The notes under the pieces: model-generated
What the model was told of the DNA's origin: nothing
Database searches by the model: none
Seen by the model: the letters and a program-made list of their open reading frames with translations, nothing else
Made by a program: the position numbers and the translations under genes
NCBI GenBank assembly: GCA_009760855.2
Contig: WPIO01000049.1
Coordinates: 1,537,501-1,587,500 of the forward strand
Reading direction: 5' to 3'
DNA length: 50,000 bases
Origin: Cristatella mucedo
Taxonomy: Eukaryota > Bryozoa > Phylactolaemata > Cristatellidae
Shown here: piece after piece, positions 30,860 through 42,202 of the stretch
Layout of the letters: each line of letters opens with the position of its first letter
Position numbering within the stretch: the stretch's first letter is position 1

Positions 30860-32470
30860 CACCCGTGTCGACGGCTGGATGAAGCCGGCAGCCGACCGTC
30901 GAGGTTTGACGGTTTGAGAACAAAGAGGCGCAGAGTTCGCAGTGAGAGTGGGCAGTGGGTGCGAAGTGAGACTGAGGGGGCAGCATCTGCCCCCAGGGGC
31001 CCCCAGAAAGAGCTCCAGAAAGCTCGGGGAACCCCCTAGGGCCGCCGAGCGATTCTATAATACGTTGTCGTTTCGGTGGCGTCGCGTAGAAATGCCCTCG
31101 CCAGGTCGTGCGCTGCTCCGTGTCGCTGGTGAATCGCTTCCGGACCTCGGCCGCAATGCTGCGGCGGGATTCGTCATTCTTCGCGGGTCCAGCGATCCAG
31201 ATCTCAGCAAGCACGTGCCCTGAGCTTCTCGGAGTCAGATTAGCATGGGTCGCCGTGACACTTTTTGACTGATTCCTAGTGGCAGAACCCGCATCATTCG
31301 TGATCCCTCGTCGTCCTGTCAGGTTACATGGTTCAATTCCCTGCTCTCGAGGAGAAAATGTCGTTGTTCTTATTTTTTTCCTGCAGCTACACTAGTACTT
31401 GACGTGCCATGCCTCGATGTTGTAAAATATGAAGTCACTTAATAGTGGTTTCGAGAGAAATAGAGAGACTTTTTCTAACTGGCTCTCGAGACGTCGCGTG
31501 GGATAATGTTATTAATCGTTCGTAACCTCTCAAAGTCACAAAATCTTTTTTGAAAATCCCCATTCAGAAAAGTGCTCTATACCGCTCCGGCTCCGAGCTC
31601 GCACCCAAATTGTCAGAAATTCTTAATGTAGTTAAGCTATCTGCCCCAATTATACAGAGAACCTTTAGAAATTATGACGACGTTGTACCGTATGCTCAGG
31701 CTTTTAGATTTTACCATCATGTCGATCGGTGCACAAATTTTCTAAGATTAAGTTTCGAGTACGTATAAACGAACGCGAGATTTCATGAAAAAAACTTCAG
31801 ATAGCTTACGACGACGACATGTAAGCCTACAGCGCACGGCAAACATGCTAAATCTAACGGGCAGAGCTACTCCCGAACTTCATCAAATGTGCGGACGTGA
31901 GTCGATCTTGAGGAGAGGTCTCTGGTTGCCGACCTCAGCGGAAATAGTGGCTGCAGCTACTACGCAACTTCAGACCTTTAAAACATAAGCACGAATTCAA
32001 ACAATACACCTATACTCAGCTCGGGCTCTGTGGGCGGTCATTTATAGCCTAAGCTGAGAGCCGTTTAATATCTATACCATTTTATAAATAATCGAGCATA
32101 ATTATTATAATACTATCAAGCAATATAATCAAGCAATACCGTGCCCCAGTGCTAGCGAGGTATCGCAGCCGTGGTTCACTGCATCCTGCTAGGACGCGGT
32201 CGCTCTCTCGTTTGCTCCACTTTATTCAAGCTTCACTGCCTCTCGACCTGCATTCCTCAATCTCTCACACTTATGACTCTCGATTTAGCGGTTGAGTGAG
32301 GATTTTGGATGTAGGAGGCAAGACCTGCAAACTTTTTACGCAGGGGCAAGACCAGCAAGATTTTGTTGTAGGCGGGGTCAGCACCCGCCACTGATGAACA
32401 AATTATTGAGCAAAATCTGTTAATTCTACGCGAACTCGGCTGCTAATCGAGTGGTTAAAACATAATTTTG
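30860..32470 (+). other. Intergenic, no gene recognised
   Basis: Short open frames (31550-31768, 31785-31988) read like protein but have no recognisable domain or splice context. 'ggttacatggttcaattccc' at about 31321 is B-box-like without an A-box. Confidence 0.4.
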
Positions 32471-32474
32471 TTAC

Positions 32475-32900
32475 AATAATAATAATAATGATACTCTTGA
32501 TAAAGCGCCCTCAGAGAACTCAATCTGTCTCTCTCAAAGGAATGGTCAGTGGTAGCATGCTAAATAAGCAACATTAATAACATAGTTAGGGGTGACATGC
32601 ACAGGGTAAGCGTGCAACTATGGTTAGTGGTAACATGCACAGTATCATCGCGCATAAGCACATAAAAAACAAATCCCAGGGACCTTCTAAATGCTGTGAT
32701 AAATGGGTGCGTTTTTAGTTTCTTTTTATGTGGACATGTCAGGAGATGTCGTGACGCAAGTCTGGAATGAGTTCCAGGCTTTGGGAGTATACGAACTAAA
32801 GGCACGGTCTCCAAAGGATTTGAGATGTGTACAGGAAAATAGGTCAACAATTAGATTCTGATTGTTGGCGACGATCGGAGATAAGGCGTCAGAATCGGAG
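32475..32900 (-). mobile_element. LINE-A 3' end, truncated
   Basis: (AAT)n tail, terminus, 3' UTR with two 'ggttagtggtaacatgcaca'-type repeats, then antisense ORF end ('ttccaggctttgggagtata', 'ggtctccaaaggatttgaga'). Confidence 0.88.
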
Positions 32901-32994
32901 ATGGGGCGGCACAGGTCCGTGTATTGGGGTGGCGGCAAATGCCCGCTGCAACCCCCTGGCTAAGCCAGTGGTGGGATTAATATATAATTAATAT

Positions 32995-33140
32995 AATACA
33001 TTTGTATAACGTCCTAAGAGAACCTGAAACTCTATTCCGGTGCTTCACATATGCCTCGGGGCTCAAGTCCACGACGTCAGCCAGACCTTAGTGCCCCCCA
33101 CCCCCGGGGGCGAGCACCTTAGCCGCTGGGCCTGGATTCC
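32995..33140 (-). mobile_element. SINE-1 copy (tRNA-derived)
   Basis: The reverse complement gives 'ggcccagcggctaaggtgct', 'gctgacgtcgtggacttgag' and the tail 'ttctcttaggacgttataca'. Minus orientation, with a C-rich insertion between the boxes. Confidence 0.78.
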
Positions 33141-33755
33141 ATTTGAACTGCCCTGGGTGTTCACGGTTGTTACAACTTCGCATGCTAAAATTGTCGCCCC
33201 ATTTCATCGTGGTTCCTCAAAGTCCACAGCCACTCTCGGGAGTAGGAGTTGTGTGTGAGGTGACCAGCGTGCGGGCCCCCTCCCCTCCCACCCACTCGTA
33301 GGTCCTCCCTACACGGCACGAACACGGCGGTCGAGCCCGCCGGTCGGCGTGTAGTGCGCAGGCAGACCAGGCCATTCGACCAACAGCACTAATCTTGAGT
33401 CGAACGGCTGCACGCTAGGCAGCATTGAACAATTTAAAAAGCTACTGTCTTGCCGTTATTGGTTGAGCCGAAGTACTCGCTTCTCCGAGTCCCTCCGCAG
33501 GCAGCATTCGCGAAGCTTCGTTTAGGCTCATACCAACGCGCTTGCCTTGTCGTATCTGCAGGTTGATTGCAAGTTGATTTGTTGGGTCCGCCCGACTTAC
33601 GCAACTAATAGCCTCTTCCGTCAGAGAACGGCAAACTCACTCAAAACACACTTGCTGGGTCCTTCTTAGGCGAGGGCCGCTTAGGTCCGGTTTGAAATAA
33701 GCGACGTTTGTCGAAGTCGTCTTTTGTTGTGTGCGACTGCTCACACTAACCTAAC
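33141..33755 (+). other. Intergenic, nothing recognised
   Basis: GC-rich, several short C-runs. No exon or repeat family identified. Confidence 0.4.
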
Positions 33756-33759
33756 TATG

Positions 33760-34340
33760 CGAATGCTATTCAAACGGTATGAAGCAACCCTTAGAAGGTT
33801 ACTGCGTGCAGGCTGGTTTGACCACGTGTCTCCTTTGCTAAAAGAGCTAAGATGGCTGCCGGTTGATGAACGGATCAGCAAAGTTCTCACGCTGACCCAC
33901 AAGGCCCACCGCGGCTTGGCTCCTCCATACCTAGCTAAACTGCTGCACCAGTTTCAGTCTCCGCATGCCCTCAGGTCATGCATAGACAATAAATTAGCTG
34001 TTCCATTCCTCCATTTAAAGACAGTTGGTGAAAGAAGCTTTAGCTCTGCCGGTCCTAGACTGTGGAGATCGCTTCCACGATTCTTACGCAACGACAACTA
34101 CTCTCCTGCTGCCGACTATGACTCATCCTTTCCAGCGGTCCTGAGCTGCTACTTCCATGCTACTCACTACCTCCACTGCTCTACTACCTCTGCTATGGTT
34201 CCCACTTTCTCTTTGTTAATGGTCTGTTGGCTGCCGAATGCGTATCGAAAGCCGCTTAGGCTGCGACTGCACTATTCAAAGTTCTCCTGCACAGCACCCA
34301 CATAGACTTTGTGGCTTTGCGGAGTTACAGATGGAGATAC
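33760..34340 (+). mobile_element. LINE-B 3' end with RT C-terminus
   Basis: An open frame encodes the C-terminal region of an L2/CR1-type ORF2: 'LLKELRWLPVDERISKVLTL', 'GLAPPYLAKLLHQF' and 'GERSFSSAGPRLWRSLP'. It differs from LINE-A in sequence and 3' UTR and ends 'gttacagatggagatacatt'. 5'-truncated; the visible frame is intact. Confidence 0.82.
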
Positions 34341-34354
34341 ATTAAATACAATGT

Positions 34355-34480
34355 CCTGATTAGGTCCAGGGGCGAGACTCTCACCTTTAGGGACGAAGGT
34401 TGTGGGCTCGAGCCCTGCAGCGTATGTAAAGCTTCGGAATAGAGAAGTTCCCATAAGGCGTTACACAAACGATTATCTAT
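34355..34480 (+). mobile_element. SINE-1 copy, diverged
   Basis: 'taggtccaggggcgagactc', then 'gaaggttgtgggctcgagcc' (B-box) and 'ggaatagagaagttcccata'. The A-box is weak. Confidence 0.68.
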
Positions 34481-34687
34481 ATATCTTTATATTATTCTTT
34501 GAAGTAGCAGTAAAGTCTTTCTTTACAGCGTAAGTGTAAATAATGAGATTACGATGTGTAAGCAGAAAAATGAGATTAAATTCTGACGTCGCAGTATTAA
34601 TATTATTATTACTACAAGCTTTCGCTACTGGAAAATCTCGGAAAACTCCAACTTTACTTTGGAAGGCAGACCTGGGTGTCAGCTGAC

Positions 34688-35478
34688 CTAATAATAATAA
34701 TAATAATAATGCACTTGTTAAAGCGCCCCAGAGAACTCAAATCTCTGTCTGGGCGCTTTACATTTGCTGCAAATTAAACGATCGAATGGTGAGGGTATCG
34801 TGCTTGATAAACATGAATTACATGGTTAGGGGTGACACACATAGGGTCAGCATGCAGGTGTGGTTAGTGGCAGCATGCAACAGCGTCAGCACGAAAAAGC
34901 ATAAAGAACGAATCACGGGAACCCATTAAATGCTATCATAAATAGGTGCGTTTTTAATTTCTTTTTAAATGTGGTCAAGTCAGGGGATGTCGTGACGGAA
35001 GTCAGGAGTGAGTTCCAGGCTTTGGGAGCATACAAACTAAAGGTACGGTCTCCACAAAAGATTTGAGGTTTGTACGAGGTATATGTAAAAATTAGATTCC
35101 AAAATTTGAGTGGTACGATGCTTAGCCTGGTGTGGGAGTAGATCTGATAGTAGGCTGCAGCCAAAGAATGAAAGGACCTAAAAGTGAGTAAAACCTTCAA
35201 GTCGATGCGTTGCTTTACTGGTAGCCAGTGCAGGTCGGCGAGAGGTGGTGATGCGGCAACTGCGACGCTCTGGCTGCCGAGTTTTGCACAACCTGTGAAC
35301 GCCTGATTGCACAGACCGGTAGACCAGCAACTAGTGAGCTACAGAAGTCGACGGGATGTAAAAAATGCATGGACCAATTTAGATGTGGTATCCCTATCTA
35401 AACAAGCCCGAATTTTAGATATGCTGTGTAGCTGAAAGTAAGCAGACTTGATAGTGGAGCTGATGTGGTCGTCCAGCT
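34688..35478 (-). mobile_element. LINE-A 3' portion, about 790 bp
   Basis: (AAT)n, terminus, complete 3' UTR, then antisense ORF2 C-terminus through the region encoding 'LTFRSFHSLAAAY' and the 'FGDRTFSLYAPKAWNSL' motif. 5' end at about 35478. Confidence 0.9.
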
Positions 35479-35524
35479 GTGGAACCTATTGGTTGGACCA
35501 GCACACAATAAAAAAAAACAGGGA

Positions 35525-35972
35525 CGGCCACGTATCGTACCACCCGCTTTTCGGAATCCAACAGTCTACAAGTACCTCGTACAAACCTTAAATCCTTTGG
35601 ATACCGTGCATTGAGTTCATATGCTCCCAAAGCTTGGAATTCCCTCCCGACTTGCGCCACAACATCCCTTGATTTGACCACATTTAAAAAGAACTTAAAA
35701 ACACCTATTTAGGACAGCGTTTAGTTGGTCCCTGTGATTCGTCCTTCGCGTACTTATGCGTGCTGACACTGTGCATGCTGCCTCGAACCACATTTGCATG
35801 CTGACCCTGTGCATGTCACTCCTAACCATGTTATTCATGTTGTTTGTTTATCAGGCATTATATTACTCACCATTCAATTGCATTTCCCTTTGCAGCAAAT
35901 GTAAAGCGCCTAGAAAGAGATTGAGTTCTCTGAGGGCGCTTTATCAAGTGCATTGTTATTATCATTATTACA
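35525..35972 (+). mobile_element. LINE-A 3' end, 5'-truncated
   Basis: Begins in the ORF ('cgcttttcggaatccaacag'), passes 'aaatcctttggataccgtgc', 3' UTR, terminus and (ATT)n. Arranged head to head with the minus copy at 34688-35478. Confidence 0.9.
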
Positions 35973-35974
35973 CC

Positions 35975-36778
35975 GTGCTGCCAAAATAGAAATCTCAAGT
36001 TCGTAGGCTTGAGTTATGTTGAGGCATTTTGGGCAAGTCCCTAACCACGGGATGCTTATGCTTGTAGCAATGGCTTAACCCTTTTCTACACGGCTGCTGC
36101 GAACTCAAAAGAGTTTCTGAGGGTGATGGCATGGCGGCTTCCCAGGGAACCCTCTTTTACACCAGTCTCCAGCATTAGAGGAGGGTGCTGTGGGTGGGCC
36201 TAAGCCGGCCATCCAAGCTTCCTGAATCGATCGTATGAACTGACTAGCTTGCAGGAAAGCCGGCATTGGTAAGCAGGACATTCGATTGTGTAAACGCAGC
36301 TTAACACTGATTCATGTACCTTGTACAACTATTAATATCACACCAAGGACTAAACACAAATGTGATGTCGGAAGAGGTCGCACGGACTAGTTGTGCTGGA
36401 CACGAGTTTCTAATCGCTTCTTGGTCTTCGAATCGGGCTGCTCTGCTGACTTAACTCTTCGTCTTTATTAACCTGCTGGTGTCAAACAAGACCGTATTCC
36501 AAGGTTGCCACACAAATTTGAGGCGAAGATTCATAAGAATTCGAGCTGTCCCACGATTTTGACCGCCACCCTAGAGAGCTACCCATATCCTACAGCCAAG
36601 CGAGTCACAAACGTGCGTTTTTTCTCAGGCAGAGTACCAGCAGCAGAGAGCTGCTGGCGTGTGGAGCAAGCACGTGGCAGATTTGGACAAGCACAAGCTC
36701 AGGAGAAACGAGACGCCTGCGTTTTGTACCAAACACGCAAATGTGTCAGGTGACGAGCTTACCGTGTGGGCGCACTCG
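35975..36778 (+). other. Intergenic, nothing recognised
   Basis: No domain or repeat family identified. Confidence 0.4.
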
Positions 36779-36780
36779 CG

Positions 36781-36878
36781 CGCACACACACAGGCACACA
36801 CACACACACACAGGCGCACACACACACACAGGCGCACACACACACACAGGCACACACACACACACAGGCACACACACA

Positions 36879-36960
<82 letters not shown>

Positions 36961-37015
36961 CACACACACACACACACAGGCACACACACACACACAGGCA
37001 CACACACACACACAG

Positions 37016-37050
<35 letters not shown>

Positions 37051-37071
37051 CACACACACACACAGGCACAC
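36781..37071 (+). repeat. (CA)n microsatellite with periodic GG
   Basis: About 290 bp of CA, with AGGCAC interruptions at roughly regular spacing on both sides of a pure core. Confidence 0.97.
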
Positions 37072-37079
37072 AACTGCAG

Positions 37080-38140
37080 AGCAGAGAGCCTGCAGACAGA
37101 GGAGCTCAGCCATTAACGTGACTGGCACGCGGATTTATTGTTTAGGCATTCTGCAACAGACAGCTCGAAACGGCTAAACTGGCAATAAAAGTGCCAGAAC
37201 GCCTACGACCGAACTCATTCAATAGACTTTCAACTGGGAAGAAATGGTTTTCTGTGTAGCGGCTTAATGAGAAATATCGCTGCTGCCACCGGAATGGCCG
37301 AGGCATCCGGCAGACAACGGCTGCTGAGCACTCATGCAGGATCACGTCTAGAAGTGCGAACGTCCGCCAGGTGGGTTCGAGCCTCGCGTCGACGCCTGCT
37401 GACGTCCGGCGCTCTATATCGAGAGAGATGGCGTGCCGAGTGAAGCGGGCGGATCAGCGATGGCACAACCATGCCACAGTGCCCCAAACCGCGTGGCAGC
37501 AGCAGCGTACAAGTAGCAACCTACCGACTGTGTCTCCTCTCCCGTTATGACGTTGTACGTGCCTATAACAGTCGAAGCAGAAAGATTGCATGCGACTCTT
37601 ACACCAAGCTTCGAGGCAGGCAAGCAAGAATGAAACCGACCACTGCACCCTTCCCCACCGCAAGTGCGATCGGGCGGGGCGGTGGTGTGGAAGAGAGAGG
37701 AAGAATGAGCCGGAGCAAAAGTCAGGACGGGGAGCACAAGAAGAGCTGCAGGGTAAGATGCTGCAGGCATTGCGATTGATCGGATTGCGAGCCCCCCTCC
37801 CCGAGAGGTAGGAAAGAGGCATGGCAGCAGATGACAAGGCTCGGCGTCACGCTCTGCGAGCAGCACTCACTCTGGTTCCTTCCGGGTGCATTTGCTGTGG
37901 CACTGGCCGCCGGCATCGAGTCGCCAAACGGGGAGAAACTGCCGGCCATGCTGAAAAGCCGAGGAGGCGGTGGCGTGAGGCGGTTCGAGCACGTGCAGCT
38001 GCGACGGGCCGGGCCGCCCGTGCCAGTAGACGAGCGACAGCAGCAACAGACTGTGCTACGACGTCACCGGAAAGTTGGTGACGTAGCATAGCCTCGACCT
38101 CGTCTGCTTGTCATACACACCGCATTGGGTGCTGTCTACT
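37080..38140 (+). other. Intergenic; tRNA-like motif and weak candidate exon
   Basis: Contains tRNA-like boxes at 37291-37385 and a coding-like stretch at 37828-37975 (see findings). No gene called. Confidence 0.35.
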
Positions 38141-38145
38141 AGCCG

Positions 38146-38285
38146 AGCTGGTTTGGTCCAGCGGTTAAGGTGCTCGCCCCGACCGACCAAGGTCTGGCCG
38201 AGGTCGTGGGCTCGAGACACATTTGAAGCCTCTGAATAGAGGTAAAGTTCTCATGGGGGGCTATAGAAATGAATTATATATTATT
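38146..38285 (+). mobile_element. SINE-1 copy (tRNA-derived)
   Basis: 'ggtccagcggttaaggtgct', 'gaggtcgtgggctcgaga', tail 'gtaaagttctcatggggggc' then 'tatagaaatgaattatat'. Immediately upstream of a LINE-A. Confidence 0.85.
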
Positions 38286-38424
38286 ACTACTTGTCTAGTA
38301 CTCGTCGAGCACCTGTCATCTCACCCAGGCATCATATTTCAGTGGAAGACTCCAGAGCACCGACGTAAGGTGCCTGGGTCACTTCTTTTCACAATCTATA
38401 CTCTCCCTCTTGCTGATTGCCAAG

Positions 38425-38802
38425 CGGAGGAATGGGACAGCTAATTCCGCTTAAAGACAGTTGGCGACAGAAGCTTTAGCTCTGCAGGTCCTAGACTGTG
38501 GAACTCGCTTCCACAATTCTTACGCAACGACATCTACTCTCCTGATGCCGACTATGGCACATCTTTTTCAGCGGTCCTGAACTGCTACTTCTATGCTATT
38601 CACTACCTCAACTGCTCTCATAACTCTGCTATGCTTCCCACTTTCTCTTTGTTGCGTGAGACAAAGTCTGTTGGCTACCGAATGCGTACCGAAAGCCGCT
38701 TAGGCTGTGAGTGTGCTATACAAAACTCTCCAGCGTAACACCCACATGGTCTTTATGACTTTGTGGAGTTACTGACGGAGATACATTACATTACATTACA
38801 AG
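38425..38802 (+). mobile_element. LINE-B 3' end with 5' inversion, nested in LINE-A
   Basis: Bases 38426-38446 are the reverse complement of 33992-34012 of the other LINE-B copy (20 of 21 match), followed at once by forward sequence from 'ttaaagacagttggcgacag' to the 3' end and an (ACATT)n tail. CAAG flanks both sides (38421-38424, 38799-38802). Confidence 0.82.
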
Positions 38803-38930
38803 CACAATCTAGGCTTTCACTTCTATACAGATGGTACACCACTGTACCTATGCTTTGATCTCTGACAGCCGTCCGACACATCAAACTAGTTCAACTCCCT
38901 TGCTGCATGCATCATTGCTGAAATACGCAC

Positions 38931-38968
<38 letters not shown>

Positions 38969-39033
38969 CTTATCTAGCACCCTCAGACAACTGAATCTCT
39001 TTCTAGGCACTTTACATATGCTGAAAAGCAAGC
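38931..39033 (-). mobile_element. LINE-A tail, about 100 bp, nested
   Basis: (TAA)n followed by the reverse complement of the LINE-A terminus, interrupting the palm-to-thumb text of the host LINE-A. Confidence 0.82.
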
Positions 39034-39945
39034 ATGGATGACAAGTTAACTTTCTCTAAGTTGAATGACGACCAAACCAACCTGCTAGTTATGGGCAAAC
39101 GAAGTGTCACTCAGAAATCGGAAAGCTTAATGCTCCAAATCGGCTCTGCCAGCATATGTATATCCAGTAGAATCTGCACGAAATTGAGGTCTCTTGTTCC
39201 AGAGTAACCTTTCACAAGACGACCACATCAGCACCACAGTCGCCTGCCTACTTTCAGCTACGTAATATTGCTCAGATTCGGGCATGCTTAGACAGGGGCA
39301 CCACACCCAAGTGGGTCCATGTATTTTGGACATTCTACCGCTTACAGTTGGTGCAATACTAGGCAGCCAGGCTTTCTGTTGTGAGCGTCACAGTTGCCAC
39401 ATCACATCTTGCCGATCTGCACTGGCATCAAATCTAGCATTGTATTAATTTCAAGGTTCTGTGACTCACTTTTAGGTCTCTTCATTACTTGGCTGCAGCC
39501 TAGCTATCAGAACTACCCCCTCACTAGGCTAGGCATAGCACAATCCATTTTGTTTTTAGTCAAATCTTAGGAATGCGCCGTACGAGGCTCAAATCCTTTG
39601 GTAACCGTGCTTTCAGTTTGTATGCTCCTAAAGCCTAGGGCTCACTCTCGATTGAGGCTACGACATCCACAGATGTGACAACTTTTAAGCTAGAAATGCA
39701 CCAGTTTCTCGAAGCATTTGCTGGGTTCTTGTGACTTGTCCTTTTGTGTGCTTATGCGTGCTGACGTTGTGCATGTTACCATTCAATACATTTGCATGTT
39801 GACACTGTGCATAATACCACTAACCATTGTATGCATGTTGACACTGTGCATGCTACGAGTAACCATACGACGGTGCTTCCTTTGCACCAAATGTAAAGTG
39901 CCTACGAAAGAGATTTAGGGTGCTATACAAATGTATTATTAATTT

Positions 39946-41570
39946 TATTAAGATAAAGGCAACTCACGAGTCGGCAGCAGCCTCGAAGCGACAACCGAGG
40001 CCGCGCTGACAGATTACTTTGGCATAGGCTACCGGTCGCAGAGGAACTCGACTTCAGCCTGCTCGGCTGGCAATCAGCTGCCGGGCTGCACACACGGGCT
40101 CGGCCAGTGGAGGGGGCAAAGCACGTGGTCTCGAGGCACATCTTTAAGCACAAAGGGCCTTAGCTGCCCTTTCTCGCTCATCGCTTGCTCGTGCAGGATT
40201 GATCGAGACAAAATGCAACAGCCAACAGGGCGTACAGGCAAGCGGACGCTGGTGCATGCAAAGCCTACAGAACGGGGGGGGGGGGGCCGACACGTGTGAA
40301 GCGTCAACAGCGACCCATGGAAAAACCGCGGAAGCGTGCGTGCGCGCACACCTTCACGCGCCTAAACGTGCATCCGGGGCAGCGTGGCTCACCGTTGCTT
40401 GTTGAGACGAGCAGCGTCGCGGGCGTCAGACGATGCTGCGTTCATGGCTTCCTGAGTCGGCGGTGGCTGGTCCCTGACCTGCAGCCGGGCACGGCAAGAG
40501 CGTTTGACAAGAGTGCAGCCCCGATCGCGGGAAAAGCTACACCAAGCAGCCACGATCAACTGCTTCCTCTACGGGCAGACTAAGCAAGTAATAAGGCGCA
40601 CACGACTGCGCCCACAACTGGTCGTTGGCTCCAGGTTTCTGTTGGTCTTGCCCCGCCCCCAACATCTTCTCCAACAGGTAAAACCAACCATCCTTAGCAC
40701 ACCCGTCATCCATCGGTCTCGGACTGCCTCCCCATCTCTGGTGACATATGACCCAAAGATTGAATGCGAACCGAAGCAAGTCGGACCGTGTAAACTTGGC
40801 CTAGATTACTTAGCACGGTGGCTTTTGGCAAACTGTTTTGCCTCCACTAATCGTGATCTGCCGTGCTCAAAGCTGTCAGTACACAAACATTTAATTCATG
40901 GCTTGTCAAGTATAGACGCATCGTATTCAGCGTCTGAATCCAGGTGGTTTAGAGGCTCTGCAAGCTACTGACCGACCCTTTGTTTAATACATATGGCAAT
41001 CGTGCCACTGAGGTAAGCCGAGGTTTTAGGAGTGACAAATGCTTCCCTCAAGTATTCAGAAGTAAGCACCACGTCAGGTGACCGGCTTAACGCTAAGGCT
41101 GATTAAGCAGCTATTCGTGCAGAGTATAGTTGTATAGATATCCAGCTCACGATAATTGTCAACGAATTGTTCTCATATGTGCTCCGATTACTTACGAGTA
41201 ATTCTGGCTAAGGAAGAGTTCGAGTCTGCGCTTCCCTAAATACCGAGTCCCGGAGGTTTCGCCCAGTGGTGACAGCGCCTTGCTTCTACATGATGCACAC
41301 TGATCATTACTTAGGTTCAACAAAATCGACCATGCCTGGGGGCCCAATTCCCATCTCTGGGCACAAAGAGCCACTGCCGTTGCTTTGAGCTAGCTACGTA
41401 GCAATGAGCCTTCAGATATAATGAATCAATTACGAGCTCTCATTGCGAGCAATTACGATGCTATGGTCCCATCCGGGTCCAGCTACGAATACAATATAGC
41501 TAGTTAAAGCTGAGTAACGTACCAGCAAAGACAAATACGTCGATCTATACTGCACACACTAGCAGCTGAG
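39946..41570 (+). other. Intergenic, no gene recognised
   Basis: Contains a 13-G run (40274-40286). The 155-codon frame at 40504-40971 has no recognisable domain. The JPT gene could extend into this region on the minus strand, but I found no convincing exon. Confidence 0.4.
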
Positions 41571-41913
41571 CAAAGTGACTTGCAGCTGAGTGAAGGAAGC
41601 GTCGCTCATCAGGACACGAGCTCTCTGTTCAGTAGCAGCAGCAGCGACATACCAATGCCAAGGTCATGTCATAACCCCCCATTGCAGCTTCGTCCAGCGT
41701 CCCAGTCGGTCGTAACGTGGCAGCTCTCTATCAGGCATGCTCGGGCACGACTGACCGACAGCTGCCACGAGACAGCCACGGCTTCCAGATACGCAATAAG
41801 CTCACATGCTGGCAAATGACAGCACCAGGGCCGATCATTCAAGCTGATGCCAGCCGGCAAGCATATCGCTGAATGAGTTGCCTTCGCAGCCATCGACCAT
41901 CGTCGGTCCATTG

Positions 41914-41927
41914 CCCCCCCCCCCCCC
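41914..41927 (+). repeat. Poly-C run (14 C)
   Basis: Uninterrupted 14-base C run; an indel hotspot and assembly risk downstream of the tentative JPT exon. Confidence 0.9.
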
Positions 41928-42067
41928 GCCGGCATGCGATCTCGATCTGCGAGCCGAGCATGTGCTGCTCTCGCAAGCGTTCGCACTCAAACTGCTTCCG
42001 CACGTCTGCTCCCTCTCTAAGTTCTGCTGGTCACTCGGGTTCCCAGGAAGCCACCGTATTTACTTAC

Positions 42068-42202
42068 GACGGCCCATGCACTGCCACTTGCCTCAAAGGA
42101 GGCGGCAGCCTGCCGACCCCCGGCAAGAGGGATTGCACCCGGGTCAGCCCATGCCCTCTTGCTCCCCACTGAAGAGCTCGCTTCACTGGCGCCAAAGCCG
42201 TC
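42068..42202 (-). CDS. JPT1: JPT exon 3 (tentative)
   Basis: 135 bp, phase 0 on both sides, strong donor gccgtc|gtaagt but a weak acceptor (gctgag). Encodes 45 residues starting DGFGASEASSSVGSKRAWAD. In frame with exon 2, but no second family motif is visible. Confidence 0.3.

Larger units (their letters stand above)
38290..39945 (+). mobile_element. LINE-A copy with two nested insertions
   Basis: RT text before the first insertion ('SLLFTIYTLPLAD'), RT palm text after it ('FHFYTDGTPLYLCFD', diverged from YADD), then thumb text ('KLNDDQTNLLVMGKRS'), C-terminus, 3' UTR and the tail 'gggtgctatacaaatgtatt'. Interrupted by LINE-B (38425-38800) and by an inverted LINE-A tail (38931-39033). Many stops. 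Confidence 0.82.

Noticed and set aside
36625-37177. His-Thr and Cys-Val frames
   Set aside because: Translations of the (CA)n microsatellite.
40504-40971. 155-codon plus frame as a gene
   Set aside because: No domain, no start context and no splice partner; composition like the surrounding intergenic sequence.
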